This document shows positions 1-8,422 of a DNA stretch of 64,000 bases, piece after piece. Origin of the DNA: Polyangiaceae bacterium. GTDB lineage: Bacteria > Myxococcota_A > Polyangia > Polyangiales > Polyangiaceae. Below the pieces are notes generated by a model. The model was not told the DNA's origin. It saw only the letters and a program-made list of their open reading frames with translations, and ran no database searches. Location: positions 29,323 through 93,322 of the forward strand of contig JABFXY010000103.1 in assembly GCA_013361525.1 (NCBI GenBank), written 5' to 3'. Made by a program: the position numbers and the translations under genes. The stretch's first letter is position 1; each line of letters begins with the position of its first letter.

Positions 1-72
1 CTTATCGAAGAACAGCTGCCAGAACGTCTCTTCGTTGCAGTTGATGTCGTGCGAGATCTTGACGGTTCCCAT
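1..72 (-). CDS. DUF2505 family protein, N-terminal fragment (cut by window edge)
   Basis: Only the first 24 codons are present, reading MGTVKISHDINCNEETFWQL and onward to the window edge. This start resembles the N terminus of DUF2505 proteins, a SRPBCC/START-like family of unknown function common in myxobacteria and actinobacteria. A purine-rich ribosome binding site (AGAGG) lies just upstream of the ATG at 70-72 on the minus strand. The gene is divergent from the PilZ gene at 214. Family assignment rests on a short stretch and is tentative. Confidence 0.6.
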   Translation of the reverse strand, partial: MGTVKISHDINCNEETFWQLFFDK

Positions 73-213
73 CTTCGTGCCTCTTTCTCGACCCCGGCAG
101 GGTGCCCCTCGGACGTGCGTGTCGTGACGCGCGCTCCTTCGCCGAACGCTTGTAGAACATTGGCCCTCGCTCACCAAGGGTCGGTAACGTTCGCACCTTC
201 GGAGGGTGACTCA

Positions 214-600
214 ATGCGCTCACGCATCTCGAATCGTTACGTGCCCCGCAGGCCTTCTCGCCACACCGTGCGGCTATCGTGCCAGGTCGTTCGCGAGCGC
301 GACTTCAAGCTCGTCGCCGACGAGATGATCGAAATCAGCGACGGCGGTCTCCTCGTCGTCCCGCAGTCGCGGATCCTCACCGGCGAGACCGTGCTGCTCA
401 GCTTCATGGCGCCCTTCACGCGCCGCTTCATCGACGCCGAAGCCGTCGTCGCGCGCGTCCTCCACGGCCGCCGCCTCGGCGACGCCGGCCCGTCGGTCGG
501 CCTCTGCATCACCGAAATGGATGAGGCCGACGAAGCCCTCATCCGCAGCCAGCTCGCGTACCTCCCCGCGGCGCCCCCGCGCCGTCGCTACGTCTCGTAG
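214..600 (+). CDS. PilZ domain protein (probable c-di-GMP receptor)
   Basis: Small single-domain protein of 128 residues. It has an Arg-rich N-terminal motif (RRPSRHTVRL, about residues 12-21), followed about 30 residues later by EISDGG, matching the PilZ pattern RxxxR...[DN]xSxxG that binds cyclic di-GMP. The rest is a beta-rich barrel with no extra output domain, so it probably acts as an adaptor on a partner protein. The frame is open further upstream, but the ATG at 214 has a clear GGAGGG site 7 bases before it and begins just ahead of the PilZ Arg motif. It is convergent with the lipoprotein gene ending at 746, with repeat A1 between them. The target process is unknown. Confidence 0.85.
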   Translation: MRSRISNRYVPRRPSRHTVRLSCQVVRERDFKLVADEMIEISDGGLLVVPQSRILTGETVLLSFMAPFTRRFIDAEAVVARVLHGRRLGDAGPSVGLCITEMDEADEALIRSQLAYLPAAPPRRRYVS

Positions 601-618
601 CCGCGCCGCGAACGAAAA

Positions 619-735
619 GAGAGGTCGCCAAGGACGCCAAGAGGCAGAAGAGGAAGACGAGGGGTTGGCAACGAAGCCAAAAATCCTCTCTCTCTTCTGC
701 CTCCTCTGGCCCTTGGCGCTCTTGGCGTCCCCTCT
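619..735. repeat. Family A dispersed inverted repeat, copy A1 (convergent junction)
   Basis: The left arm holds GGTCGCCAAGGACGCCAAG followed by a purine-only run. The right arm is the imperfect reverse complement, a pyrimidine-only run followed by CTTGGCGCTCTTGGCGTCC. Each arm is about 45 bases and the loop about 20. It occupies nearly the whole gap between the stop codons of two convergent genes. Related copies lie at 15111-15295 and 27692-27816, also in convergent gaps. Terminator or REP-like function is inferred from position and fold. Confidence 0.8.
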
Positions 736-745
736 CGGGGCTTGA

Positions 746-1162
746 TCAAGACGGCGGCGGGGCCGCGTCGACGGGGGAGCCGTCTTCCTTGACGTAGACG
801 GCCTTGAACTCCCAGGTGTACGTCGCTTTGCCGGTGTTGGCGTCGGCGGGCGTGAGCTTGAGATCGCGGACTGCGTCGAGGACACATTTGCGGATAGGCT
901 CGCCGGCGGTCGTTCGCGAGGTGTCGATGCGCGCTTTGCGCAGGCGGCCGGTGTCGTTCTCGACGACGAAGTTCACGACGACGTTTCCCTCGAGCTTGGG
1001 GTTCGAGCGGAGCGCCTTGTTGTAACACTCCTTGATCGGCTGGTTTTGAGCCTCGAGGACCTTGTTGGTGTCGTCGACCCATTGGTCGGGCGTGCGCGCG
1101 TAGCCGCCGCAGCCGATGGCCAAGGACGAAGCGAGAGCGAGCGAACAAACCGTGAGTTTCAT
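746..1162 (-). CDS. Lipoprotein with AgmX/PglI-type (TonB C-terminal-like) domain
   Basis: The start was set at the ATG at 1160-1162 because an AGGAAGGA site precedes it and the protein then opens with a lipoprotein signal (MKLTVCSLALASSLAIGC, lipid Cys18). The mature part, about 120 residues, contains ECYNKALRSNPKLEGNVVV and a later CVLDAVRDLKL. This matches the AgmX/PglI C-terminal domain of myxobacteria, a TonB-like fold linked to gliding and envelope complexes. It follows the OmpA-type lipoprotein gene by 23 bases, so the pair is probably one operon. A role in bridging periplasm and outer membrane is inferred. Confidence 0.75.
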   Translation of the reverse strand: MKLTVCSLALASSLAIGCGGYARTPDQWVDDTNKVLEAQNQPIKECYNKALRSNPKLEGNVVVNFVVENDTGRLRKARIDTSRTTAGEPIRKCVLDAVRDLKLTPADANTGKATYTWEFKAVYVKEDGSPVDAAPPPS

Positions 1163-1185
1163 CGCGCTGTTCCTTCCTCGAGCTT

Positions 1186-1731
1186 TCACTTCTTGATCGC
1201 CTTCGACCCGCTCTCCGCGGCGGTGGGCGCCTCGTCGACGTGGAACTCGACGCGGCGGTTCTTCTCGCGGCCTTCCTGCGTGTTGTTGTCGCCGAGGGCC
1301 TGGGTCTCGCCGTAGCCCTTGCCGACGAGCCGCGAGCCGTCGATGCCCTGGCTGATCAGGTACTCGCGCACGGCCTTCGCCCGGCGATCGCTGAGGTCCA
1401 TGTTGTGGGCGTCGTCGCCGTCCGCGCTCGCGTGCCCCTGGATCTCGACGTGCTTGATCTGCGGGTTTTCTTTGATCACCTGCGCGACGTCGTTCAGAAG
1501 GCCGTGCGACTCGGGCTTGATGATCGCCTGGTCGAGCTCGAACTGGACCTTGTCCTGGATTTCGATCCGCTTGTTCTTCAGCGCGGCCCGGAGCGCGCGC
1601 TTCGAGATGCGCGGCGGACGCGACTCACCGGCGATGGCGATCGGTTGCTTGCCTTCGTATACGACGGTGGTCGAGCAGCCCGTGCTGCCGGCGACTAACG
1701 CCGCGAGAACAATCGCGTTCACTCGCTTCAT
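1186..1731 (-). CDS. OmpA/Pal-family peptidoglycan-associated lipoprotein
   Basis: 181 residues with a lipobox ending at Cys19 (VAGSTGC). Residues about 55-170 form an OmpA C-terminal domain. Recognisable elements are VQFELDQAIIKPES, VEIQGHASADGDDA and LSDRRAKAVREYL, ending in the NNTQEGREKNRRVEF segment typical of peptidoglycan-binding OmpA/Pal proteins. It likely anchors the outer membrane to the cell wall. A GGAG site lies about 10 bases before the ATG at 1731. The downstream AgmX-like lipoprotein gene is probably cotranscribed. The E. coli-type tol-pal neighbours are absent, so no gene name is given. Confidence 0.88.
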   Translation of the reverse strand: MKRVNAIVLAALVAGSTGCSTTVVYEGKQPIAIAGESRPPRISKRALRAALKNKRIEIQDKVQFELDQAIIKPESHGLLNDVAQVIKENPQIKHVEIQGHASADGDDAHNMDLSDRRAKAVREYLISQGIDGSRLVGKGYGETQALGDNNTQEGREKNRRVEFHVDEAPTAAESGSKAIKK

Positions 1732-1863
1732 AAGGCAGTTTCTCCCCGTCCGGTTAGTAGTCCAAGCCGCCGTTTCTGCCTAGACCCACCGCTCGGCGCG
1801 GTCTGGCCGCCTCATCGGCCCCTTGACCCGGCGAAGCAGCGCGCGTTTCGTACGGTCGCAGCA

Positions 1864-2514
1864 ATGAACAACGTCGTCGCGCTCGGTCGTGTGCTCGTCG
1901 TTTCGGTGGCTCTCGTCGGCTCCGCGATCACATCGCTCGCCGTCACCGGTTGTGGATCGAGCACTCCGGAAGCGGTGGGGCCCGCGCACATCGAAGGTGA
2001 GGCCGCGGAGCTTCAGTTCGGGCTCAGCGTGAAGACGGGGGAGGGGACGATGATTGCGCCCTCCGAGCGCGCGATCCGCGACGCGCTGATCAATGCCGGC
2101 TTTCGCGTCGGCGACGACAAAGACGCGGATGTGATGCTCGAGCTTCAGCTCTCCGACGTCGACGCGCCGCGGTTCATGAAGGTCGTCGTGAACGGCAAAG
2201 AGCAGAAGAGCCGCAAGGTCACCGCGGCGCTGCGCGCGGTCTCGCCCAACGGCAACGTCATCGCGCAGAAGACGCACACGTTCACGGTCGACGACGGCGA
2301 CGACATGGTCGAGGAGACGGAGGTCGCGCCGCTCATCCAGCACTTCACCGCGAACAAGAAGCTCGACAAGTTCGCCATCGAGCGATCCATCGAGCGCGCG
2401 CAGCGCAAGATCGAGAAGTCCAAAGCGACGGCCGAGCCGTCCGCGTCGGAGGCACCTGCGGAGCAGCCGCCCGCGCCTCCGCCGGAGAACACCAGCACGT
2501 TCGTGAAGCCCTAG
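1864..2514 (+). CDS. Hypothetical lipoprotein
   Basis: 216 residues with a long hydrophobic signal ending in LAVTGC (lipid Cys30). The mature part has a mixed alpha/beta pattern (residues about 45-150), then a Lys/Glu-rich helix and an Ala/Pro-rich tail. No family was recognised. It sits alone on the plus strand between two minus-strand blocks, divergent from the OmpA lipoprotein gene with 132 bases between the start codons. An outer-membrane or periplasmic location is inferred from the lipobox only. Confidence 0.75.
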   Translation: MNNVVALGRVLVVSVALVGSAITSLAVTGCGSSTPEAVGPAHIEGEAAELQFGLSVKTGEGTMIAPSERAIRDALINAGFRVGDDKDADVMLELQLSDVDAPRFMKVVVNGKEQKSRKVTAALRAVSPNGNVIAQKTHTFTVDDGDDMVEETEVAPLIQHFTANKKLDKFAIERSIERAQRKIEKSKATAEPSASEAPAEQPPAPPPENTSTFVKP

Positions 2515-2549
2515 CTGAACGCGACGGCGTTGCGTCGCGTGGCGGCAGG

Positions 2550-3884
2550 TCAGCCCTTGGCGCGCGCGACGAGACCCTCGAGGCGTCGCAACGCGCGGGC
2601 GCAGACGTCTTCCGACGGGCCGAAGCTGAAGCGGACGTGGCGGGCGAAGCGCGATGCGCGACCCGCGCGGCGCTTGCCCGGGTTCACGTCGAAGAACTGG
2701 CCGGGGACCGTGATGACCTTCTCCTCGAGCGCCGCGCGGAAGAACGACATGCCGTCGTCGAGCCCGGGCGGAAGCCCCTCGACCGAGCCCCACACGTAGA
2801 ACGTGCCTTCGGGCGGCGCATCGACGCTGACGCCGATCTTTCGCAGGCCATCGAGCATGAGCTTCCGCTTCTTCGCGAACGCCTTCTGGATCGCGGCCGT
2901 CTCGCGCTCCGCGATGTCGAGCGACACGAGCGGAACCGCGGCGCGTTGCATCGGCTTCGAGCCGCCGCCGTCGAGGAAGCTGCCCGCGCTCGCCACCGCG
3001 TCGATGACCGCCTTCGGCCCGACGGTCCACGTCACGCGCCACCCCGGGTAGCGCCAGTTCTTGGTCAAGCCGTCGAAGATGACGACCGGATCTTCCTCGA
3101 CGTCCTCGACGTAGCGCGCGGCGCTCTCCATCGGGGCGGTGCCGCCGCCGTCGCCGTAGACGTAGTGCGAGTAGAACTCGTCGAAGAGGAGCGTGCAGTC
3201 GAGCTCGCCGCCGAGGCGAACCCACGCGGCGAGCTCTTCGCCGCGGACGTGTTTGCCGGTCGGGTTGCAGGGGTTGCTCATCAAGATCGCGCCGAGGCCA
3301 CGGCCCATGATCTCGCGCCGCAGATCGCGGACAGAGAAGTCGTATTGGCGCTCGCCCTCGAGCAAGATCGGGATCGGCGAGAACAATCGGAAGACGTCGA
3401 GCAGCTCTTCGTACGCGGTGTAATCGGGCAAGAAGTGCCCGAGGTTGATCTGTCCGAGCGCCGCGGCCGCGCGCGTGAGCGCCGTGCGACCACCACCCGA
3501 GATCGAGACGTTCTCCGCGCTGTAGCGCGACTTCATCCCGCGGCGGTACGCCTGGTTGTAGAGGTCGGCGATGGCCTCACGCAGCTCCCAGAGGCCCGCG
3601 ACGGGCGCGTACTCTTGATCGCCGAGGCTGATGTCGAGCGACTCGCAGCGCGGAGGTGACCCCGGCAGCGGCCCCGTCTCGGGCATGCCTTGCCCGAGGT
3701 TGCACCAGTCGTCCTCGCCCGGCTCCGCCTTGTAGGTGTACCCGAGGCGGCTCGCCTCTCCCATCACGTAGATGACGCCGGTCCGAGGCACGCGGCGGAA
3801 CGCCGAGACCTGCTGCGAGGAGCCTTGAGCGTCGTAGGGATCCGAAGGGAAGGGCGGGCGGACGGGCGGTGTCGATGGGCTCAT
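2550..3884 (-). CDS. PLP-dependent aminotransferase, class I/II
   Basis: 444 residues from the ATG at 3882-3884. Fold type I landmarks are all visible: NPCNPTGKH (substrate and cofactor loop), FDEFYSHYVY (Asp binding the pyridine nitrogen, then Tyr), and DGLTKNWRYPGWRVTW with the Schiff-base Lys and the phosphate-binding Arg. The C terminus has the GTFYVWGSV small-domain strand. It transfers an amino group between an amino acid and a 2-oxo acid, but the substrate cannot be read from the sequence. The membrane protein gene upstream ends 28 bases before it, so transcription may be shared. The frame runs upstream into that gene, but the aminotransferase homology begins near 3884. Confidence 0.88.
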   Translation of the reverse strand: MSPSTPPVRPPFPSDPYDAQGSSQQVSAFRRVPRTGVIYVMGEASRLGYTYKAEPGEDDWCNLGQGMPETGPLPGSPPRCESLDISLGDQEYAPVAGLWELREAIADLYNQAYRRGMKSRYSAENVSISGGGRTALTRAAAALGQINLGHFLPDYTAYEELLDVFRLFSPIPILLEGERQYDFSVRDLRREIMGRGLGAILMSNPCNPTGKHVRGEELAAWVRLGGELDCTLLFDEFYSHYVYGDGGGTAPMESAARYVEDVEEDPVVIFDGLTKNWRYPGWRVTWTVGPKAVIDAVASAGSFLDGGGSKPMQRAAVPLVSLDIAERETAAIQKAFAKKRKLMLDGLRKIGVSVDAPPEGTFYVWGSVEGLPPGLDDGMSFFRAALEEKVITVPGQFFDVNPGKRRAGRASRFARHVRFSFGPSEDVCARALRRLEGLVARAKG

Positions 3885-3912
3885 GGGTTGAGAGAAAGCA
3901 GCGTGCGAAAAA

Positions 3913-6012
3913 CTAGGGTGTGCGGGCCTTGAGCGTGCCGACCGGGACGGCGCCGGGCTTGGGACCGCGCTTGTGGATTGCGAGGAAGTACAGTGCAACG
4001 CCGGTCGCCATCGCGATGCCGCCGAGGAGCAGGCTCGACCAATCCTTCCGCAGAAGGGCCTGGACGACCATGACGAGGCCGGGCGCGAAGCTGACGAGCG
4101 AGCCGAGCATGTACCCGCTGAGGTTCTTCCACGCGGGCTCCGTCGAAGCTGCGCGCTCCTTCCAGGTGAGCTCACGCGGCGCGAACAGGAAGAGGATGAT
4201 GTAGCTCACGACCAGCGAAATCAGCGTGAGATACGTGTACCGATCGTCGTTGTAGCCGATGGTTCGCCAGCCGAACTGGCTCACCGCGCAGAACGCGAAG
4301 AGGTAGACCTCTACGCTGCGTCTTATCTTCGGCACCGTCGTCAGCGTGCCGTACATCAGCATGTACGAATAGTAGTAACAGGTCAGCTGACTCAGCAGGA
4401 TGATCCAGATGCCGCCGAGCGTCTGCGCGATCCACATCGACTTCCAACGGCGAAGCACCATCGCGAAGGCGAACAGCGTGGTCGCTAGCAGCGTGTACGC
4501 GACAGGCTTGTAGTCCTTGTATCGCTGCACGCGCATGTCCTTCCACGTCTGGAAGGGATCGGTCTTCGTGTTGTCGCGCGTGTACCGCATGCGGCCCGAC
4601 TCTTTGTCGAAGCCGACGTCGTGTCCCAGAAGGACGCGCAAGCCCATGTGGTTCGTGAGCGGCGTCTGATCGTGAACGTCGATCGTGTGGTGATAGAACT
4701 TTTGGTACGAGTCCTTACCGACGTAGAGGAGGCTCGCGCCGATGAGGACGCCGGCCGCGACCGTGCCGCCCGCGAGCATCCGCAGGTGCTGCGCGCTCAT
4801 CCGTTTGTACTTGGCGATGTGCCAACCGGCGACGCAGAGCCAACCGATGACGACGAGGCCGGGAAACACGCGGAGAAGGCCGGCATAAACCATCGCCGCG
4901 GCCGAGAGGCCCCAGTACTTCTTGCGTGCGAGGCAGGCCGAGAGGACGAAGAAGAAGAGCCAGTCTTGGCGGAGCAGCGCGCCGCCGGTCCACAACATCG
5001 GCGCCGACGATTGTGTGCCGAAGAAGATCGCCGAGACCGCGAAGGCGCGCCACCCGAAGGCCCAGTAGATCGCGACGAACGCGCCGAGCATGTAGAGGAC
5101 GTCGATCAGCGCCAGCCCTTGCACGAAGGTGCGCTGATGCATCTCGAAGTGCTTACCGAAGATCGTGACCCCGTCGCCCGTCCACAAGTTGCCTAAGAAC
5201 TTGCCGGCGATCGTCCAGACAGGAGGCGGGTTGTACCCGTGATCCTGCTGCATGTTGGTCCAGTAACTGTCGAGGTAACACTGGGTCGAGAAGAACGTGA
5301 CGTCCTTCTTGTACTGCTCCCACCGCTCGGGCGTGAACCGGGTGGTGCACTGCTCGGGGTGGGCGAGCAGGTCGTCCACCTTCATCAGGAGGTTGTCGCC
5401 CGACAGGTTCCTGATCTTCTTGTCGTGCTTGCGGACCTCTTGGCGCAGATCGAACCAGCGCTTGTTGCCGTCGCCCTCGACGTCGACCTGCACGCGCCCG
5501 ATCTCGTCCTGGGCGATGGCGCTGCACTTGTAGAGGCCGTCGTACCCGATCTCGTCGAAGTACTTCGCCCCCATGTAGTAGTGGTACTGGTCCCACCGGT
5601 GGTAGTACTGCGGGTATCCGAACTTCAGCGTGTTGAAGTAGAAGAGGATGCCGGCGACGCCGAAGGACACACCGACGAACTTCTTCCAGCGTTCGGCGAC
5701 GGGCCGGCACTCACCGGCGCGGCGGATCTCGTAGAAGACCAGCGATAGCGACGTGATGGCGAGAGCCGCCTTCATCACGTCGACGCCGCGCTGATGGGGC
5801 GAGTCGCTCGAGACTTGGGGCATCTCGATGCCCATCTTGCCGGCGAGGATCGCGAGCGCGAACGCGCTTCCGATCACCCCGACCCACGTCGCGATGGCGC
5901 GCGCGCGGCCCGTTAAGACGCGGCGCGCACCGTACGTGGCGATGGCGGCGAGCACGAACGCCAGGATGTAAGGGAAGACCTTCCCGAAGCCTTTAGAAAG
6001 AAGCCCGAACAC
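3913..6012 (-). CDS. Large polytopic membrane protein, GT-C-like (glycosyltransferase candidate)
   Basis: 699 residues with roughly 12-14 hydrophobic segments. Between early membrane segments, at about residues 130-170, a polar loop reads HRWDQYHYYMGAKYFDEIGY. It is rich in Asp/Glu and aromatics, as in the first periplasmic loop of GT-C fold glycosyltransferases. A soluble insertion of about 110 residues follows before the remaining membrane helices. A lipid-linked sugar transferase is the best guess, but no signature proves it. The gene may be cotranscribed with the aminotransferase downstream. The start at 6012 has the usual MFGLLSKGF N terminus and no stronger alternative. Confidence 0.7.
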   Translation of the reverse strand: MFGLLSKGFGKVFPYILAFVLAAIATYGARRVLTGRARAIATWVGVIGSAFALAILAGKMGIEMPQVSSDSPHQRGVDVMKAALAITSLSLVFYEIRRAGECRPVAERWKKFVGVSFGVAGILFYFNTLKFGYPQYYHRWDQYHYYMGAKYFDEIGYDGLYKCSAIAQDEIGRVQVDVEGDGNKRWFDLRQEVRKHDKKIRNLSGDNLLMKVDDLLAHPEQCTTRFTPERWEQYKKDVTFFSTQCYLDSYWTNMQQDHGYNPPPVWTIAGKFLGNLWTGDGVTIFGKHFEMHQRTFVQGLALIDVLYMLGAFVAIYWAFGWRAFAVSAIFFGTQSSAPMLWTGGALLRQDWLFFFVLSACLARKKYWGLSAAAMVYAGLLRVFPGLVVIGWLCVAGWHIAKYKRMSAQHLRMLAGGTVAAGVLIGASLLYVGKDSYQKFYHHTIDVHDQTPLTNHMGLRVLLGHDVGFDKESGRMRYTRDNTKTDPFQTWKDMRVQRYKDYKPVAYTLLATTLFAFAMVLRRWKSMWIAQTLGGIWIILLSQLTCYYYSYMLMYGTLTTVPKIRRSVEVYLFAFCAVSQFGWRTIGYNDDRYTYLTLISLVVSYIILFLFAPRELTWKERAASTEPAWKNLSGYMLGSLVSFAPGLVMVVQALLRKDWSSLLLGGIAMATGVALYFLAIHKRGPKPGAVPVGTLKARTP

Positions 6013-6625
6013 GCGGGGCGCACCTTAGCAAAAGTCTTGCTAGGAATGGCGGTCGTCCGTTGGAGGCGAGAATTCTGGTCGCGCGGGCGTTCGATGCAGG
6101 CGGCACATCGAACGAATTCGCACGGGTCCGGCGTCAGCTACGCGGTTGCCACACGACAATCCGCTGTTACGTTTTGACCTGTCTCGCGGAGGAGCCCTTC
6201 CGGGATGGTCCTGCCGAGGAGCACCTCGGCGCCGCGAGCGGACTCCGGATGACGAAGAGTCAATTCGGCTATCGGTACGCCTCTGGCGCAACCGGTTTCT
6301 CTGGGCGCGCCCCCGGCGCGGCCAGGTTCATCCGGGTCATGAACCCGCGCGAACGCGCAATCAGGAACACCAATCGAGACCGGAGGCGCCCGTCCTCGAG
6401 ACGTCGCGATCCATCCGTTCTCGCGGTGCCGGCTACTGCCGGAGGAGGGAGATCACATGCATAAACGGCAAGGCTTCTGCGCGGAGGTCCCGTCCACGTA
6501 GCGTAGCTCCCTCGTTCCGAGCAGCGCCTTCATCGGCGTTCGCAGAGGCGAGGTGGACCGGCCCTTCGATCCGGAGGCCGAACGCGTCCGCACACGAGTT
6601 GGTTCGTCGCGGCGCGAAGCTGTAC
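6013..6625. other. Long intergenic region without a convincing protein gene
   Basis: The 840 bases between the membrane protein start and the next stop codon (6013-6852) contain open frames, but none with convincing codon use or a recognisable protein. The first 600 bases probably include the promoter of the minus-strand membrane protein gene. The right end is closed by a strong plus-strand terminator (6626-6668) with no obvious gene in front of it, so a non-coding RNA or short peptide gene is possible. No tmRNA, RNase P RNA, SRP RNA or tRNA signature was recognised. Confidence 0.5.
6457..6501 (+). CDS. Possible 14-residue peptide with strong ribosome binding site
   Basis: A near-ideal GGAGGAGGG site at 6441-6449 stands 7 bases before an ATG. 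The frame gives MHKRQGFCAEVPST and then TAG. No known leader peptide was recognised. It lies about 125 bases before the plus-strand terminator at 6626, so it could be a leader peptide or part of a small RNA. A true gene with a sequence error is another possibility, because a neighbouring frame continues to a stop at the terminator. Confidence is low because one good ribosome binding site can arise by chance. Confidence 0.22.
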   Translation: MHKRQGFCAEVPST

Positions 6626-6668
6626 CGGGCCGGCGCTCTAAAGTGAGCGCCGGCCCGTTTTACTTTTG
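6626..6668 (+). terminator. Strong intrinsic terminator, plus strand
   Basis: A perfect 13-bp GC-rich stem (CGGGCCGGCGCTC paired with GAGCGCCGGCCCG) with loop TAAAGT spans 6626-6657. It is followed by TTTTACTTTTG on the plus strand. The minus strand has no T tract after the hairpin. It therefore ends plus-strand transcription, yet no plus-strand protein gene precedes it within 600 bases. Confidence 0.85.
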
Positions 6669-6683
6669 TTCTGTGTTTTTCGC

Positions 6684-6758
6684 GCGCGCACGACGGCGTG
6701 GGTCCCGCCTGGGGGTGTGCTCGCTGCGCTCGCACTTGGCACCCACGCCTGTGCGCGC
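6684..6758. repeat. Family C palindromic repeat, copy C1
   Basis: 75-bp element bounded by GCGCGCAC and GTGCGCGC, with inner arms GGCGTGGGT and ACCCACGCC that pair perfectly. The second copy at 40630-40704 aligns without gaps and differs at 10 of 75 positions. One of the differences changes both sides of a base pair. It sits just after the terminator at 6626-6668 and before the stop of the gene at 6853. Confidence 0.8.
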
Positions 6759-6852
6759 CCTGTTCCATCCTGGCGCGTCGAGCCGACGCCGGCCGATGGC
6801 CGGCTCCTGATGCCGTCGGCTGCACCACCGCGCGAGAAAAGAGAACAGCGGC

Positions 6853-7410
6853 CTATTCGTCCGGCTTCTGGAGCGAGCCTTCCAAGTCGTAAGACACGCG
6901 GCAGGGGAGCTGCTCGACGAGGCGTTCTTCGCCGTAGAGCAGGTCGGAGCAATCGGAGCCTTCGGTCGGCTCGAATTTGAACGACAGGGAGCCCTCGAAG
7001 CTCGTCGGGGCACCGGCGTGATCGAGCTTTCCTTCGAGCTCGTCGACGCGGCGGATGCTGCAAGGGGGAAGGCCGGCGGCGCTGTCCGACGTGCGCATGT
7101 CGACGACGGTTTCGGCGGTGACGGTGAACGTCTTTTCCTCGGCTTCGAGGGTGCCTTCGATCGCGCCGTCGCCGGTGTCCCAGTCGATGGTGCCGGCGCG
7201 CGGATGCGAAACGATTTCGACGTCGAACCCCCACGTATCGTCGAGCGTGAGCTGGCCGGTTCCGCAATTCGACGAGGCCTTTTCGGCCTCGACGGCGAAC
7301 GTGTTGTCCGACGTCTCCTCCTCTTCTTCCTCGGGAGGCGTCGCGCCGAAGGTCAAACATCCGGATAGCGCCGACGAGAGGAGCAGAGCAATCGCCGTCC
7401 GCGAAGTCAT
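6853..7410 (-). CDS. Hypothetical acidic lipoprotein
   Basis: 185 residues from the ATG at 7408-7410. The signal MTSRTAIALLLSSALSGC gives lipid Cys18, followed by a Glu-run linker. The mature region is beta-rich and acidic, with four well-spaced Cys residues that could form disulfides. No family was recognised. The gene is divergent from the isoaspartyl peptidase gene at 7472, with about 60 bases between the starts. The frame continues 12 codons upstream, but only the chosen start places the signal peptide at the N terminus. Confidence 0.72.
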   Translation of the reverse strand: MTSRTAIALLLSSALSGCLTFGATPPEEEEEETSDNTFAVEAEKASSNCGTGQLTLDDTWGFDVEIVSHPRAGTIDWDTGDGAIEGTLEAEEKTFTVTAETVVDMRTSDSAAGLPPCSIRRVDELEGKLDHAGAPTSFEGSLSFKFEPTEGSDCSDLLYGEERLVEQLPCRVSYDLEGSLQKPDE

Positions 7411-7471
7411 GTCGGCGAGGAACCACGGGCCTCTGCCGGCGGCCAAGTTTCGGGCTTACACTGAGGCCGCC

Positions 7472-8380
7472 ATGGGAACCGTCGAGATCTACGGGGCACA
7501 GATGGGGGCGGGGGTCCTGGTCCACGGCGGCGCGGGGCACGTCGACGCGTCTCGCAGACCAGACCACGTCGAAGGATGCAAACACGCAGCGCGCGTGGGC
7601 TACGACGTCATCGCGTCGGGGGGCTCGGCGCTCGATGCCGTGCAAGCCGCGGCGCGCGTGCTCGAAGATTTACCGGCGTTCAACGCTGGCACCGGGGCCG
7701 CGCTCAATGAAGACGGCGCGGTCGAGCACGACGCGGCGATCATGGAGGGTGCGACGCTTCGTGCGGGCGGTGTCGCGGCGCTTCGCGGCTTCAAGAACCC
7801 GATCGACGTCGCGCGTGCCGTGCTCGATCACGGTCGTCACGTGCTGCTCGCTGCCGAAGGCGCATCGAGCTTCGCGCTCGCGCGTGGCTTCTCGAAGGTC
7901 GAGGAGGAGAGCCTCGTCACGGAGCGCGCGAAAGAGACGCTCGCGCGGGTGCTCGCAGGCCGCGCGGAGACGGGCTGGGCCGGCGGAACGATCGGCGCGG
8001 TAGCGCGCGATCGACACGGATCGGTCGCCGCTGCGACGAGCACCGGCGGAACCGTATCCAAGCTGCGAGGTCGTGTGGGCGACTCGCCGATCCTCGGCGC
8101 GGGTACATTGGCCGACGACGTATCGTGCGCGGTGAGCGCGACCGGCGACGGCGAAGGCATCTTGAAGATCGGGCTCGCGCGCGTCATCGCGACGCTCGTC
8201 GAGCGCGGTGAGCCGGTAGAACGTGCAGCGCACGCCGCCATCGAGCGCATGGTCGAACGGACGAAGGCCAACGGCGGGGTCATCGTGTTCGATCGTCACG
8301 GTCGATTCGGTTTCGCGCGATCGACCGAGACGATGAGCTGGGCCGTGTGCGGCGAGAGCGGTGCCGACGCGGGGATTTGA
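7472..8380 (+). CDS. Isoaspartyl peptidase / plant-type L-asparaginase (Ntn hydrolase)
   Basis: 302 residues. The precursor is expected to cut itself just before Thr173 (motif GWAGGTIGAVARD), exposing the N-terminal nucleophile. Family motifs are present: VHGGAG near residue 17, NAGTG near 71, the STGG segment near 190, GDSPILGAG at about 203-211, and ATGDGE near 223. It releases aspartate from isoaspartyl dipeptides or ammonia from asparagine in the cytoplasm. The ATG at 7472 was chosen. An in-frame ATG at 7502 is possible, but the frame upstream of 7472 overlaps the divergent lipoprotein gene. The gene stands alone and ends at a bidirectional hairpin terminator. Confidence 0.88.
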   Translation: MGTVEIYGAQMGAGVLVHGGAGHVDASRRPDHVEGCKHAARVGYDVIASGGSALDAVQAAARVLEDLPAFNAGTGAALNEDGAVEHDAAIMEGATLRAGGVAALRGFKNPIDVARAVLDHGRHVLLAAEGASSFALARGFSKVEEESLVTERAKETLARVLAGRAETGWAGGTIGAVARDRHGSVAAATSTGGTVSKLRGRVGDSPILGAGTLADDVSCAVSATGDGEGILKIGLARVIATLVERGEPVERAAHAAIERMVERTKANGGVIVFDRHGRFGFARSTETMSWAVCGESGADAGI

Positions 8381-8422
8381 CCGACCGCGACGACGAACCG
8401 ACGAGCGACGACGAAATGAAGA

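Noticed and set aside
6060..6464. 134-codon plus-strand frame in the 6-kb intergenic region
   Set aside because: Arg-rich composition, no ribosome site at its starts and no similarity to known proteins. It overlaps the expected promoter of the membrane protein gene.
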